NCBI GenBank assembly: GCA_046050465.1
Contig: JBJOPS010000031.1
Location: forward strand, 1-64,000
Source of the DNA: Egaibacter sp046050465
GTDB lineage: Bacteria; Pseudomonadota; Gammaproteobacteria; Burkholderiales; Burkholderiaceae_C
Reading direction: 5' to 3'
Length of the DNA stretch: 64,000 nucleotides
The notes beneath the pieces are model-generated. The model was not told where the DNA came from. It did no database searches and saw only the letters and a list, made by a program, of their open reading frames with translations. Numbering within the stretch: position 1 is the first letter of the stretch; each line of letters starts with the position of its first letter. Below are positions 34,077 to 42,115 of the stretch, in pieces. The position numbers and the translations under genes were made by a program.

Positions 34077-34490
34077 TCAACGATAGCCTACGAACAGGAT
34101 CCCGATATTCACAACCAGTGCCAGCGCCCAAATGATGGAGCGGATGGTGGCGGAGTTGGACACGTACATCATGATGTACACGAGACGTAGCACAACGAAC
34201 AAGAAAGCCAGTGCATCGAGCGGTCCCTGAGCGGCGCCCAACTGGTGTGCAATGATGACGGCTGCCGCAAAGAGGGGAAACGCTTCAAAGCTGTTGGCCT
34301 GGGCAGCATTTGCACGAGCCCTCCAACCAGACTGATTGGCGAGCCATGCTCGTGGATTTTGGTTATCGAAGCCGCCTTCGCTGCGGGATTTTCCGAACAT
34401 GCTTGCTTTGGCAATACCGGCGCAAACCAAAGGCAACAAGGCTGCAATCAGTACACACCAGTAAGCCATGGTGAAGTGAACATAAGTCAT
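34077..34490 (-). CDS. MAPEG-family membrane protein
   Basis: MAPEG proteins are small four-helix membrane proteins related to glutathione transferases and leukotriene synthases. The start at 34490 (MTYVHFTMAYWCVLIAALLP) is preferred over a longer frame beginning at 34640, whose first 50 residues overlap recR and look non-coding. The 137-residue product has four hydrophobic segments and the family motif NPRAWLANQSGWRARANAAQ followed by NSFEAFPLFAAAVI. The specific activity is unknown. Confidence 0.86.
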   Translation of the reverse strand: MTYVHFTMAYWCVLIAALLPLVCAGIAKASMFGKSRSEGGFDNQNPRAWLANQSGWRARANAAQANSFEAFPLFAAAVIIAHQLGAAQGPLDALAFLFVVLRLVYIMMYVSNSATIRSIIWALALVVNIGILFVGYR

Positions 34491-34536
34491 AGAGAATCCG
34501 GCAAAAAAAAACAGTTTGTCCGTGAACTGCGCAAAA

Positions 34537-35127
34537 TTATCGGCGATCCACCAGCGCGTGCGCGATGGTGCCCAGGTCAACATACTCCAGCTCACTGCCC
34601 ACCGGCACACCCCGGGCCAATCGGGTGGTCTGCAAGCCACGGGCCTTCATGGCCTCACTGATTGCATGCGCCGTAGCCTCACCTTCAGCCGTGAAATTGG
34701 TAGCCAGAATCACCTCACACACCGTACCGTCGGTTGCGCGGTCAAACAGTTTTTTGAAACCAATGTCATGGGGTCCGATGCCGTCCAGCGGGCTGAGCCT
34801 GCCCATCAGCACAAAATACAACCCCTTGTAGGCACCGGTTCGCTCCACGGCCGACTGATCGGCGGGCGTTTCCACCACACAGAGCCTGGATGCGTCACGA
34901 CGCGGGTCCAGACAGGCACTGCACAGCTCGCCTTCCGTGAAGGTGTGACACCGTTCGCAATGCTTCACGCTGCCGACTGCATACTGCAAAGCGCGTGACA
35001 ACGTCTGCGCGCCTTCACGGTCATGCTGCATCAAATGAAAAGCCATGCGCGAGGCAGACTTCACGCCCACGCCCGGCAAACGGCGCAGGGCCTGAATCAG
35101 CCCTTCCAGAGAGTTGGAATCGGTCAC
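34537..35127 (-). CDS. recR: recombination protein RecR
   Basis: RecR works with RecO and RecF to load RecA on gapped DNA. The 196-residue product has the helix-hairpin-helix RRLPGVGVKSASRMAFHLMQ, the C4 zinc finger CERCHTFTEGELCSAC and the Toprim domain (LCVVETPADQSAVERTGAY). It follows ybaB and dnaX on the same strand, the conserved dnaX-ybaB-recR cluster. Confidence 0.97.
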   Translation of the reverse strand: MTDSNSLEGLIQALRRLPGVGVKSASRMAFHLMQHDREGAQTLSRALQYAVGSVKHCERCHTFTEGELCSACLDPRRDASRLCVVETPADQSAVERTGAYKGLYFVLMGRLSPLDGIGPHDIGFKKLFDRATDGTVCEVILATNFTAEGEATAHAISEAMKARGLQTTRLARGVPVGSELEYVDLGTIAHALVDRR

Positions 35128-35155
35128 GCCCGGATGCGGCCAGGGGAAAAGTGCA

Positions 35156-35488
35156 TCAGAACGGAAACTTCATGCCGCCTGGCAAGCCCGGCATGCCCGC
35201 GGTGAGCTTGCCCATCTTTTCCTGCGATGTTTCTTCAGCCTTGCGCACCGCTGCGTTGAAAGCGGCAGCCACCAGGTCTTCCAGCATGTCCTTGTCATCG
35301 GCCAACAGGCTGGGGTCGATGGTGACGCGGCGCACATCGTGTTTGCAGGTCATCAGTACCTTGACCAGGCCGGCCCCGGACTCGCCGGTCACCTCGATAT
35401 TGCCCAGCTCGTCCTGGGCTTTTTTCATGTTGTCCTGCATCGCCTGGGCCTGTTTCATCAGGCCGGCGAGTTGTCCTTTGTTGAACAT
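35156..35488 (-). CDS. ybaB: YbaB/EbfC nucleoid-associated protein
   Basis: This small DNA-binding protein organises the nucleoid. The start at 35488 (MFNKGQLAGLMKQAQAMQDN) is chosen because it matches the family and gives the usual 110 residues. The conserved KVLMTCKHDVRRVTIDPSLL and the C-terminal Gly/Met-rich tail (KLTAGMPGLPGGMKFPF) are present. It lies between dnaX and recR on the same strand. Confidence 0.96.
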   Translation of the reverse strand: MFNKGQLAGLMKQAQAMQDNMKKAQDELGNIEVTGESGAGLVKVLMTCKHDVRRVTIDPSLLADDKDMLEDLVAAAFNAAVRKAEETSQEKMGKLTAGMPGLPGGMKFPF

Positions 35489-35531
35489 GTTGTTTATCCT
35501 TGTGTTCGGTTTTGAATATGTCATTGCGTGA

Positions 35532-37406
35532 TCAAACGGATTTGATCGATCCGGGCACGATTTTCGCCCCAAAATCCCGCATCATGGCCTGCACAAACGG
35601 GTCTTCGAAAATGATCCGCTCCGCGGCCAGCTGTTTCTCTGCGGCCAGTGCAGCATTACGTCGACTGGGGCTATCGGTAACGCGGCCGATTTCAACTGCC
35701 AGTCCCACTTCATGTCCAGCGGTACGCAAAACCTGTGACAACCTCTCGCGGCTGCCACTCTGGTTGAGTGACTCCCGCTCGACCCGCAACAACCATTGAT
35801 CGGTGTCGCGGGCCACCAGTTGCGACTGCAAGGCCAGCTCCCGAACCAGCGCGGTGATCGCCTCCTGCGCAATGAGCTGCTGGACCGTGGTGTGCCAGAA
35901 ATCACCCTCTTCGGTCGGTATCAGCGTCGTGGCGGCAGACTGGCCCGCCGCAGCTTCGGAGCGCGAGTCCGCCTGCACCCGAACTGGAATTGCTACAGCT
36001 TTTGTAGCGTGTTGTGCATATTCGACGAGGGCTATAGCCTCTTTTTCTTCCAAATTCGGTGGTTTTTCACGTGTCGGCGCACCTGCGAACCCCGCCACCA
36101 CATGCAGCACCTGCCCCGCAGGAGGGCCGCTGGCCCTATCGACAGACATCGCAGCAGGCGTCGGTTGGACAAGCCTTTCCGGCATCATCGACCGCACGGC
36201 CACAGCCGGTGGCGGCGCTGCCGCAGCCGGAGTAACCGACACAGCCGACACAACCGGCGGCCGGGTCTCAATCAGAGTTTTTTTTTCAGCCTTTGGCGCA
36301 GCGGCCGTTCCAGGTTTGAACGCCAGCAGCCGCAGCAACACCATGGTCAGTGCAGCATAGTCATCCGGCGCCAGCCCCAACTCGCCACGCCCGTGCAGAC
36401 ACAGGCTGTAAAGCAATTGCGTTTCATCGGCGGGCATGGTTTCTGCCAGCCGTGCAATCTGGGCGGCTTCGGGATCGGTCTCATCCACAGCGGCGGGCAC
36501 TGCCTGCAGCACCGCCATGCGCTGCAGCACTGTACTCATTTCTTCCAATGTGGACGCCGCGCTCAGGCCGTTCACGCGCAGCAGCTCCGAGGTTTCGACC
36601 ACCGTCTTGCCATCGCCCTGCGCCAGCGCCTCGATCAGCTGGAACACGTAGGATCGGTCCACGCTGCCCAGCATCTGGCGCACCGTGGCTTCTTCCAGCG
36701 CACCCGCACCAAACGCAATGGCCTGATCTGTCAGCGACAACGCATCGCGCATGGAGCCCCGCGCAGCACGGGCCAGCAGCCGCAACGACTGCACGTCAGC
36801 GGCCACACCTTCGTCAGCCAGCACATGCACCAGGTGCTCGCGGATGGTCTCGGGCGCCATCGGGCGCAGGTTGAACTGTAAACAACGTGACAAAACTGTA
36901 ACCGGCACCTTTTGCGGATCGGTCGTGGCGAGCACGAATTTCAGGTAATCCGGCGGCTCTTCCAGCGTCTTCAACATGGCGTTGAACGCCGTGTTGGTAA
37001 GCATGTGCACCTCGTCGATCATGAACACCTTGAAGCGCCCCTGGACCGGTTTGTAAACCGCCTGCTCCAGCAAGGCCTGGACCTCATCAACGCCCCGATT
37101 GGACGCCGCATCGAGCTCGGTGTAATCCACAAAACGGCCCGAATCAATGTCGGTACACGCCTGACAGACGCCACACGGCGTGGCTGTGATGCCCCCCTGT
37201 CCATCGGGGCCCAGACAGTTCAGCGATTTGGCCAGAATACGTGACACCGACGTTTTACCCACGCCCCGTGTGCCTGTGAACAGATAGGCATGGTGCAGCC
37301 GCTGCGAGGTCAGCGCGTTGGTCAGCGCACGAACCACGTGTTCCTGCCCCACCATGCCGGCAAAATCCTTCGGGCGATATTTTCGGGCGAGCACAAGATA
37401 TGACAT
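35532..37406 (-). CDS. dnaX: DNA polymerase III subunits gamma and tau
   Basis: DnaX tau is the clamp-loader ATPase that links polymerase III cores and DnaB. The 624-residue product has Walker A GTRGVGKTSVSRILAK, a zinc module with four cysteines (CLGPDG ... CGVCQAC), Walker B MIDEVHML and sensor 1 ATTDPQKVPVTVLSRC; the clamp-loader domains run to about residue 370. A run of nine A residues at codons 374-377 lies exactly at the end of this core, and both other frames stop within a few codons. A repeat-derived stretch (IALVEYAQHATKAVAIPV, residues near 455-470) lies in the tau linker. The C-terminal domain ends normally. Confidence 0.97.
   Translation of the reverse strand: MSYLVLARKYRPKDFAGMVGQEHVVRALTNALTSQRLHHAYLFTGTRGVGKTSVSRILAKSLNCLGPDGQGGITATPCGVCQACTDIDSGRFVDYTELDAASNRGVDEVQALLEQAVYKPVQGRFKVFMIDEVHMLTNTAFNAMLKTLEEPPDYLKFVLATTDPQKVPVTVLSRCLQFNLRPMAPETIREHLVHVLADEGVAADVQSLRLLARAARGSMRDALSLTDQAIAFGAGALEEATVRQMLGSVDRSYVFQLIEALAQGDGKTVVETSELLRVNGLSAASTLEEMSTVLQRMAVLQAVPAAVDETDPEAAQIARLAETMPADETQLLYSLCLHGRGELGLAPDDYAALTMVLLRLLAFKPGTAAAPKAEKKTLIETRPPVVSAVSVTPAAAAPPPAVAVRSMMPERLVQPTPAAMSVDRASGPPAGQVLHVVAGFAGAPTREKPPNLEEKEAIALVEYAQHATKAVAIPVRVQADSRSEAAAGQSAATTLIPTEEGDFWHTTVQQLIAQEAITALVRELALQSQLVARDTDQWLLRVERESLNQSGSRERLSQVLRTAGHEVGLAVEIGRVTDSPSRRNAALAAEKQLAAERIIFEDPFVQAMMRDFGAKIVPGSIKSV
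35989..36046 (+). repeat. dispersed hairpin repeat, copy 7 (inside dnaX)
   Basis: The perfect hairpin GCTACAGCTTTTGTAGC is followed by GCATATTCGACGAGGGCTA and TAGCCTC. It lies in the tau-specific linker of dnaX, antisense to the gene, and is translated in frame. Confidence 0.78.
36278..36286 (-). other. nine-A slippery tract in dnaX
   Basis: On the coding strand the sequence reads GCT GAA AAA AAA ACT CTG, with nine consecutive A. A -1 shift reads AAC TCT GAT TGA and a +1 shift reads CTC TGA, so slippage in either direction ends translation within four codons and would give a gamma-like protein of about 377-379 residues containing only the ATPase/clamp-loader domains. Transcriptional slippage on A9 and ribosomal frameshifting on A-rich heptamers are both known for dnaX in other bacteria. 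Confidence 0.65.
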
Positions 37407-37518
37407 TAGGGGGATTCTAAGGTGCGGCCAATCCGGGTAGACTCAAAACCGCCGCGAGGCTGATTCCTTTGCTTTGGTGGCGGTTCATTCAATTTTGTTC
37501 ACAACACAGGAGATTGTC

Positions 37519-37857
37519 ATGGCTGGAAAGTTTGAGATCAGCAAGTCCAAGAACGGGAAGTTCATGTTCAACCTGAAAGCCGGCAACGGTCAGGTGATCC
37601 TGACCAGCGAGATGTATGAAACCAAGGCCAGCGCGGTCCAGGGGGTCGAATCCTGCAAGAAAAACGGTGCCATGGACGAACGCTTCGAAAGAGCCACCTC
37701 CAAATCCGGCCAGCCCTATTTCAACCTGAAGGCCTCCAACGGCCAGGTCATCGGGCGCAGCGAGATGTACGCCTCGGCCTCATCCATGGAAAACGGCATC
37801 GCCTCCGTCAAAACCAATGCGGCCAGCGCGAGCGTCAAAGACCTCACCGAAGGTTGA
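37519..37857 (+). CDS. YegP-type DUF1508 protein
   Basis: This small soluble protein is built from two tandem DUF1508 repeats of about 45 residues. The first is GKFEISKSKNGKFMFNLKAG plus NGQVILTSEMYETKASA; the second is FERATSKSGQPYFNLKASNG plus QVIGRSEMYASASSMENGI. The start at 37519 has AGGAGA upstream. It contains 112 residues, like E. coli YegP. The role is unknown; the family is often stress-induced. ffs starts 26 bases after its stop. Confidence 0.9.
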   Translation: MAGKFEISKSKNGKFMFNLKAGNGQVILTSEMYETKASAVQGVESCKKNGAMDERFERATSKSGQPYFNLKASNGQVIGRSEMYASASSMENGIASVKTNAASASVKDLTEG

Positions 37858-37883
37858 ACACCAGACCAAGCCTTACAATACCT

Positions 37884-37986
37884 GTTGACGGGCCTTCCCG
37901 CATGGTGAAGCGGCCAACCGGGTCAGGTGGGGAACCAAGCAGCCCTAACTGTGGAGCCAGTGCCGGGGTCAAGGCTCGTCAACCTA
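37884..37986 (+). ncRNA. ffs: 4.5S signal recognition particle RNA
   Basis: The SRP RNA core is recognisable: GGTCAGG on one side and AAGCAGCC on the other of a GGAA tetraloop closed by UGG/CCA (a compensated variant of the usual UCC/GGA), then GTGCCGGGGTC. The ends GTTGACGGGCCTT and AAGGCTCGTCAAC pair almost perfectly to close the stem. A -10-like TACAAT lies at 37874-37879. The RNA binds Ffh to target membrane proteins. Confidence 0.93.
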
Positions 37987-38060
37987 TCACCTGAAAATCC
38001 TTTATCAATGGGGTTTTCAAATCTCACAGGACACTGACTGCGCAATCTCGGCTTCCAACT

Positions 38061-38384
38061 CTAGGCCGCACTCAATTCTTGCGACAACTCCGGATGCTTG
38101 ATGATGAGTCGTAGCAGGCACACTACGCCGCCGGGCGGCGCGAATCTACCCTGCTCCCAATCCCGCAGCGTGGCCACTGGAGTGTCGATGCGCTCCGCGA
38201 AAGCAGCTTGCGTCAAGCCGGACTTTTCGCGTGCTTGACGCACAAGAATTTGCTCTGGCGTGGTGACCCGGCCAAGCCCTGCTTTTGCCTCGGCAAGTGC
38301 TTGACGCAGATCGGGCAAAGCCTCGCCAGCATCGGCCTCTATAGCCGCTGCCGCCTTTTCTATATCGATATTCTTGATGTTCAT
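38061..38384 (-). CDS. XRE-family antitoxin (HigA-like), partner toxin decayed
   Basis: The 107-residue protein starts MNIKNIDIEKAAAAIEADAG and ends with a Cro/CI helix-turn-helix: ILVRQAREKSGLTQAAFAER, then IDTPVATLRDWEQGRFAPPG. This layout (about 40 residues of acidic N-terminal helix, then a C-terminal HTH) is that of antitoxins paired with RelE/HigB toxins encoded just upstream. The preceding frame on the same strand is such a toxin, but broken. The antitoxin may survive as a solitary regulator. Confidence 0.82.
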   Translation of the reverse strand: MNIKNIDIEKAAAAIEADAGEALPDLRQALAEAKAGLGRVTTPEQILVRQAREKSGLTQAAFAERIDTPVATLRDWEQGRFAPPGGVVCLLRLIIKHPELSQELSAA

Positions 38385-38385
38385 G

Positions 38386-38640
38386 TCATACCGCCTTTTT
38401 GATGTCGGAGGGAAGCATATTGGCGCGGTCGGCTTTCGCATATGCCGCAATCAGCAACACCACTTCCTGTTCGGTCAAGTTGAAGTAAATCACCCGTGCT
38501 CCACCGGATTTGCCTGATCCAGCCCGGCCCCACCGAATCTTGGCGTCAGCATGGCGCAGCAGGTCGGCGTAGGCAACAAACGCGATCAGGAAGTGATCGA
38601 GGACAGATTTGCCTCGCCCGGTGTGGATGGCGATATCGGG
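38386..38640 (-). pseudogene. remnant of a RelE/HigB-type toxin gene
   Basis: Reading the minus strand to the TGA one base before the antitoxin ATG gives IRWGRAGSGKSGGARVIYFN, then LTEQEVVLLIAAYAKADRAN and MLPSDIKKAV, a clear HigB/RelE C-terminus. Upstream the frame runs into a TAG at about 38641, has no ATG/GTG start before the conserved part and loses similarity, while a plausible toxin start (VITEDRR) is in another frame. A frameshift has probably inactivated the toxin. Confidence 0.65.
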
Positions 38641-38689
38641 CTAAAACAGCACCACACCGCCGATCCTCTGTGATCACGAAGTCCTTTTA

Positions 38690-38745
38690 AAAGAATTTTT
38701 CGTAATAAGAAATTGAAATTTAATTCTTTGTTTTTCTAAGCAGTC
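38690..38745 (+). promoter_or_regulatory. AT-rich control region of sbp1
   Basis: This region is strikingly AT-rich (TTTTAAAAGAATTTTTCG, AATTCTTTG) compared with its surroundings. It resembles CysB/Cbl-type LysR-regulator target regions, as expected for a sulfate uptake gene. No exact site can be defined. Confidence 0.35.
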
Positions 38746-38790
38746 TTTGCCATGATCCACCACTTGTTCCATCAAAAAGGGATTTTGACC

Positions 38791-39840
38791 ATGACCACAC
38801 GCCGAAAATTCACCCGCGCTGCCCTGACGAGTGCAACCGCTGCTGTCAGCTTTGCCGTGGTGCCCGGTTCGAGCCTGCTTGCCGCAGCACCGCAAGCGGT
38901 TGCTCAAACCAGCTTGGCCCTGCTCAACGTGTCTTACGACCCAACGCGTGAGCTGTATGTCGAGTACAACGCGGCCTTCGCCAAACACTGGAAGGCCAAA
39001 ACCGGTCAAGATGTGACGATCAAGCAAAGCCACGGTGGCTCGGGCCGACAGGCTCGATCGGTGATTGACGGCTTGGATGCCGATGTAGTGACGCTGGCCT
39101 TGGCGGGAGACATTGACGCATTGCACACCAACGGTGGCTGGATTGCCAAAGATTGGCAAAAGCGCTTGCCCAACAATTCCTCTCCTTATACCTCTACCAT
39201 CGTGCTGGTTGTACGCCAAGGTAATCCGAAAAACATCAAAGATTGGGACGATCTGATCAAGCCTGGCATGAGCGTAATCACGCCCAACCCCAAAACCTCC
39301 GGTGGGGCGCGTTGGAACTATCTGGCCGCCTGGGAGTTTGCCAGACGCAAGTACGGTAGCGATCCCAAGGCCAAAGAATTTGTAGCCAAGCTCTATGCCA
39401 ACGTGCCTGTGCTCGATACGGGCGCTCGCGGCTCGTCAATCACCTTCGCACAGCGCGGGCAAGGCGATGTGCTTTTGAGCTGGGAAAACGAAGCCTATTT
39501 ACTTGAAAAAGAATTCGGCAACAGGGTTGATTTTGTGTACCCCAGCCTAAGCATTTTGGCCGAACCACCCGTAACAGTGGTGGACAAAAACGTCGATAAA
39601 AAAGGCACGCGCGCCGCCGCCGAGGAATACCTGAAATTTCTCTACACAGAAGAAGCTCAAGACATCATCGGCAAACACTTCTATCGCCCCCAGTCCAGCA
39701 AAGCGCAGGCCAAATATGTCAAGCAATTGCCCAAGCTCAATCTCTTCACATTGCAACACGCTTTCGGCAATTGGGACCAAGCCGCGAAAGACCACTTTGC
39801 CGATGGTGCGAGTTTTGATCAGGTCTACACGAAGAAATAA
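38791..39840 (+). CDS. sbp: sulfate-binding protein, Tat-type signal
   Basis: This periplasmic component of the sulfate/thiosulfate importer has 349 residues. The start at 38791 (MTTRRKFTRAALTSATAAVS) gives a twin-arginine signal (TRRKFT). The mature part has the Sbp/CysP landmarks LLNVSYDPTRELYVEYNAAF, KQSHGGSGRQARSVIDGLDA, IKDWDDLIKPGMSVITPNPK and TSGGARWNYLAAWEFA. It is about half identical to the second binding protein 390 bases downstream, so it arose by duplication. It is followed by the second sbp gene, cysT, cysW and cysA on the same strand. Confidence 0.93.
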   Translation: MTTRRKFTRAALTSATAAVSFAVVPGSSLLAAAPQAVAQTSLALLNVSYDPTRELYVEYNAAFAKHWKAKTGQDVTIKQSHGGSGRQARSVIDGLDADVVTLALAGDIDALHTNGGWIAKDWQKRLPNNSSPYTSTIVLVVRQGNPKNIKDWDDLIKPGMSVITPNPKTSGGARWNYLAAWEFARRKYGSDPKAKEFVAKLYANVPVLDTGARGSSITFAQRGQGDVLLSWENEAYLLEKEFGNRVDFVYPSLSILAEPPVTVVDKNVDKKGTRAAAEEYLKFLYTEEAQDIIGKHFYRPQSSKAQAKYVKQLPKLNLFTLQHAFGNWDQAAKDHFADGASFDQVYTKK

Positions 39841-40229
39841 GCCCGCCACCACTATCGCTGCAGTACAGCATAAGCAAATGGAAAAAACTTTGTTTGAAAT
39901 ATAACGAGTCGATTTTATAGTTCTTTTATGTATAAAGAATCGCAGAGTCAACCAACAATCTTCAGCTCGGCCGGCGGGCACGACTCAGGTCCGGGCCGGG
40001 GCGGAGCTTTTGGGCACAGCAGCTGCCCGATGCATCTTGCGAGCGCTGGCGCCCGTGCTTGGGGCAGTGAGTTCGTTCGCCTCAACGGCGTAGGCCACAC
40101 CAATGCTGGTTCAGGTCACGACCCGTGGTCACTCGGGCTAGCATTGCCCAACTTCTTGGCCAATGAGTCCAGCACCAATCGCCCTGTTCAGACTTCTCCT
40201 GTTCAGGCCCCCAAGGCTCTAGAACTCAT
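39841..40229. other. spacer between the two sulfate-binding protein genes
   Basis: This 389-base spacer has an AT-rich 5' third with a dyad (next entry) and a GC-rich remainder. An open frame of 101 codons ends in an ATGA overlap with the second sbp gene, but its composition (Gly/Ser/Pro/His-rich) does not look like a real protein. No terminator was recognised. Confidence 0.4.
39921..39939 (+). promoter_or_regulatory. palindromic operator-like site upstream of sbp2
   Basis: TTCTTT and AAAGAA flank seven bases (TATGTAT) in an AT-rich region about 290 bases before the second sbp start. It may be a regulator site (CysB class) or part of a promoter; assignment is tentative. Confidence 0.35.
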
Positions 40230-41222
40230 ATGAAAAACATCCCATTTCTGCTGGCCTCTATGCTCTTAGTGAGCAGCACCATTGCTTCTGCACAATCCTT
40301 GCTCAACGTCTCGTACGACGTGTCCCGCGAGTTCTACAAAGACTTGAATGCCGCCTTCGTCGCGCAGCACAAAAAAAACACAGGCAAAGACATCAAGGTC
40401 GATCAGTCGCACGCTGGCTCCAGCGCGCAGGCACGTGCCGTGGCCGATGGTTTGGAAGCGGATGTGGTGACCTTCAACACCACCACCGACGTGGATTTTT
40501 TGGCCGACAAAGGCGTAGTGGCCAAGGACTGGCGGCAAAAATTTCCAAACGGCGCAGCACCCACCACATCCACCATGCTGTTTCTCGTGCGCCAGGGCAA
40601 CCCAAAAGGCATCAAAGACTGGGATGACTTGATCAAACCCGGCGTGCAGGTGATCGTGGTGAATCCCAAGACGGGCGGCAATGGCCGAATGGCCTATCTG
40701 GCGGCATGGGGTTATGTGCGCAGCAAAGGCGGAACGGATCCGCAAGCGGCAGATTTTGTCAGCAAGCTCTATAAAAACGTTCCGGTGTTGGCGCGTGGCG
40801 GTCGCGACGCAACAGGTGTCTTTTTACAGCGCAATATTGGTGATGTGCTCGTGACATTTGAATCGGAGGTGATTTCAGTGGACAACGAGTTTGGCAAAGG
40901 CAAGGTCGATGCGGTTCACCCCAGTGCATCCATCGTGACAGAGAACCCGATCGCCATTGTGGAACGCACGGTTTCCAAAAAAGGCTCGGCGGCGGATGCC
41001 AAGGCCTATTTGGATTTTCTCTACAGCCCAGAAGGGCAAGAGATTGCTGCAAAACACAATATTCGGCCGCGTAACGAAGCCGTACTGAAAAAATACGCTG
41101 CAGCATTCAAGCCGCTGAAGCTCTTCTCAGTGAACGATTATTTTGGTTCGCTGGCTGAGGCGCAAAAAGTACACTTCAATGATGGCGGACAGTTTGACAA
41201 GCTCTACACGCAGGGCAAGTAA
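40230..41222 (+). CDS. sulfate-binding protein, Sec-type signal
   Basis: This second periplasmic sulfate-binding protein has 330 residues with a Sec signal (MKNIPFLLASMLLVSSTIAS, cut near ASAQ). Conserved blocks are LLNVSYDVSREFYKDLNAAF, DQSHAGSSAQARAVADGLEA, IKDWDDLIKPGVQVIVVNPK and TGGNGRMAYLAAWGYV. cysT starts three bases after its stop, so it is the direct operon partner of the permease, whereas sbp1 stands apart upstream. Specificity for sulfate versus thiosulfate cannot be decided. Confidence 0.93.
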   Translation: MKNIPFLLASMLLVSSTIASAQSLLNVSYDVSREFYKDLNAAFVAQHKKNTGKDIKVDQSHAGSSAQARAVADGLEADVVTFNTTTDVDFLADKGVVAKDWRQKFPNGAAPTTSTMLFLVRQGNPKGIKDWDDLIKPGVQVIVVNPKTGGNGRMAYLAAWGYVRSKGGTDPQAADFVSKLYKNVPVLARGGRDATGVFLQRNIGDVLVTFESEVISVDNEFGKGKVDAVHPSASIVTENPIAIVERTVSKKGSAADAKAYLDFLYSPEGQEIAAKHNIRPRNEAVLKKYAAAFKPLKLFSVNDYFGSLAEAQKVHFNDGGQFDKLYTQGK

Positions 41223-41224
41223 AT

Positions 41225-42115
41225 ATGTCAGCGCAAGTTGCAACGCTGCCGCCAAGCATAGCGGCAGGAGAAAGAGGTGGGCGCCGCAGCTCGGCAAAAG
41301 TGCTGCCGGGCTTCAGCCTCACGCTGGGCTACGCGCTGCTGTATCTCGGCTTGATCGTGTTGATCCCGCTGGCTGCCTTGGTGCTCAAAACTCTCACCTT
41401 GACCTGGCCGCAATTTTGGGAAGCCGTGACATCACCGCGCGTGATGGCCTCGTATCGCCTGACCTTCGGCGCATCGCTGATCGCCGCTTGTATCAATGCG
41501 GTGTTTGGCCTGCTGGTCGCTTGGGTTTTGGTGCGTTATCAATTCCCCGGAAAAAAGATCGTGGACGCACTGGTGGATTTGCCCTTTGCCTTGCCGACAG
41601 CCGTTGCGGGCATATCACTCACTGCGTTGTTAGCCGGAAACGGCTGGGTGGGCCAACTCTTAGAGCCCTATGGCATTCAACTCGCATTCAACCCCCATGG
41701 CGTGGTGATTGCCTTGATCTTTATTGGCTTGCCCTTTGTGGTGCGCACCGTTCAGCCCGTGTTGGAAGACACCGAAAAAGAGCTGGAAGAAGCCGCCACT
41801 TGTCTCGGCGCGACGCGCTGGCAAACCTTCTGGCGCGTGATCTTTCCGAGCATCACACCCGCTTTGCTCACCGGTTTCGCGATGGCATTTGCACGTGCCA
41901 TTGGTGAATACGGCTCGGTGATCTTCATTGCCGGCAACATGCCCATGATCTCCGAGATCACGCCTTTGATCATCATCGGAAAACTGGAGCAGTACGATTA
42001 CGCGGGTGCCACGGCAGTTGCCACCGTCATGCTGGTGATTTCATTCATTTTGCTGCTCGTCATCAATGGCCTGCAGGGCTGGCAGCGCAAACGCTCATCG
42101 GGAAACTCGCAATGA
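41225..42115 (+). CDS. cysT: sulfate ABC transporter permease CysT
   Basis: CysT (CysU) is one of two inner-membrane subunits of the sulfate/thiosulfate importer. The 296-residue product has six predicted helices and the EAA loop EEAATCLGATRWQTFWRVIF that docks on CysA. An unusual Gly/Arg-rich stretch (AAGERGGRRSSAKVLPGFSL) precedes the first helix. It overlaps cysW by ATGA. Confidence 0.95.
   Translation: MSAQVATLPPSIAAGERGGRRSSAKVLPGFSLTLGYALLYLGLIVLIPLAALVLKTLTLTWPQFWEAVTSPRVMASYRLTFGASLIAACINAVFGLLVAWVLVRYQFPGKKIVDALVDLPFALPTAVAGISLTALLAGNGWVGQLLEPYGIQLAFNPHGVVIALIFIGLPFVVRTVQPVLEDTEKELEEAATCLGATRWQTFWRVIFPSITPALLTGFAMAFARAIGEYGSVIFIAGNMPMISEITPLIIIGKLEQYDYAGATAVATVMLVISFILLLVINGLQGWQRKRSSGNSQ

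Noticed and set aside
37860..38060. A search for a tRNA or island attachment site near ffs
   Set aside because: No cloverleaf could be drawn; only the SRP RNA and a weak GAAAATCC/GGGGTTTTC hairpin are present.
39928..40233. A 101-codon open frame ending in an ATGA overlap with the second sulfate-binding gene
   Set aside because: The overlap is suggestive, but the composition is atypical, there is no ribosome-binding site and there is no similarity to any protein that I know.
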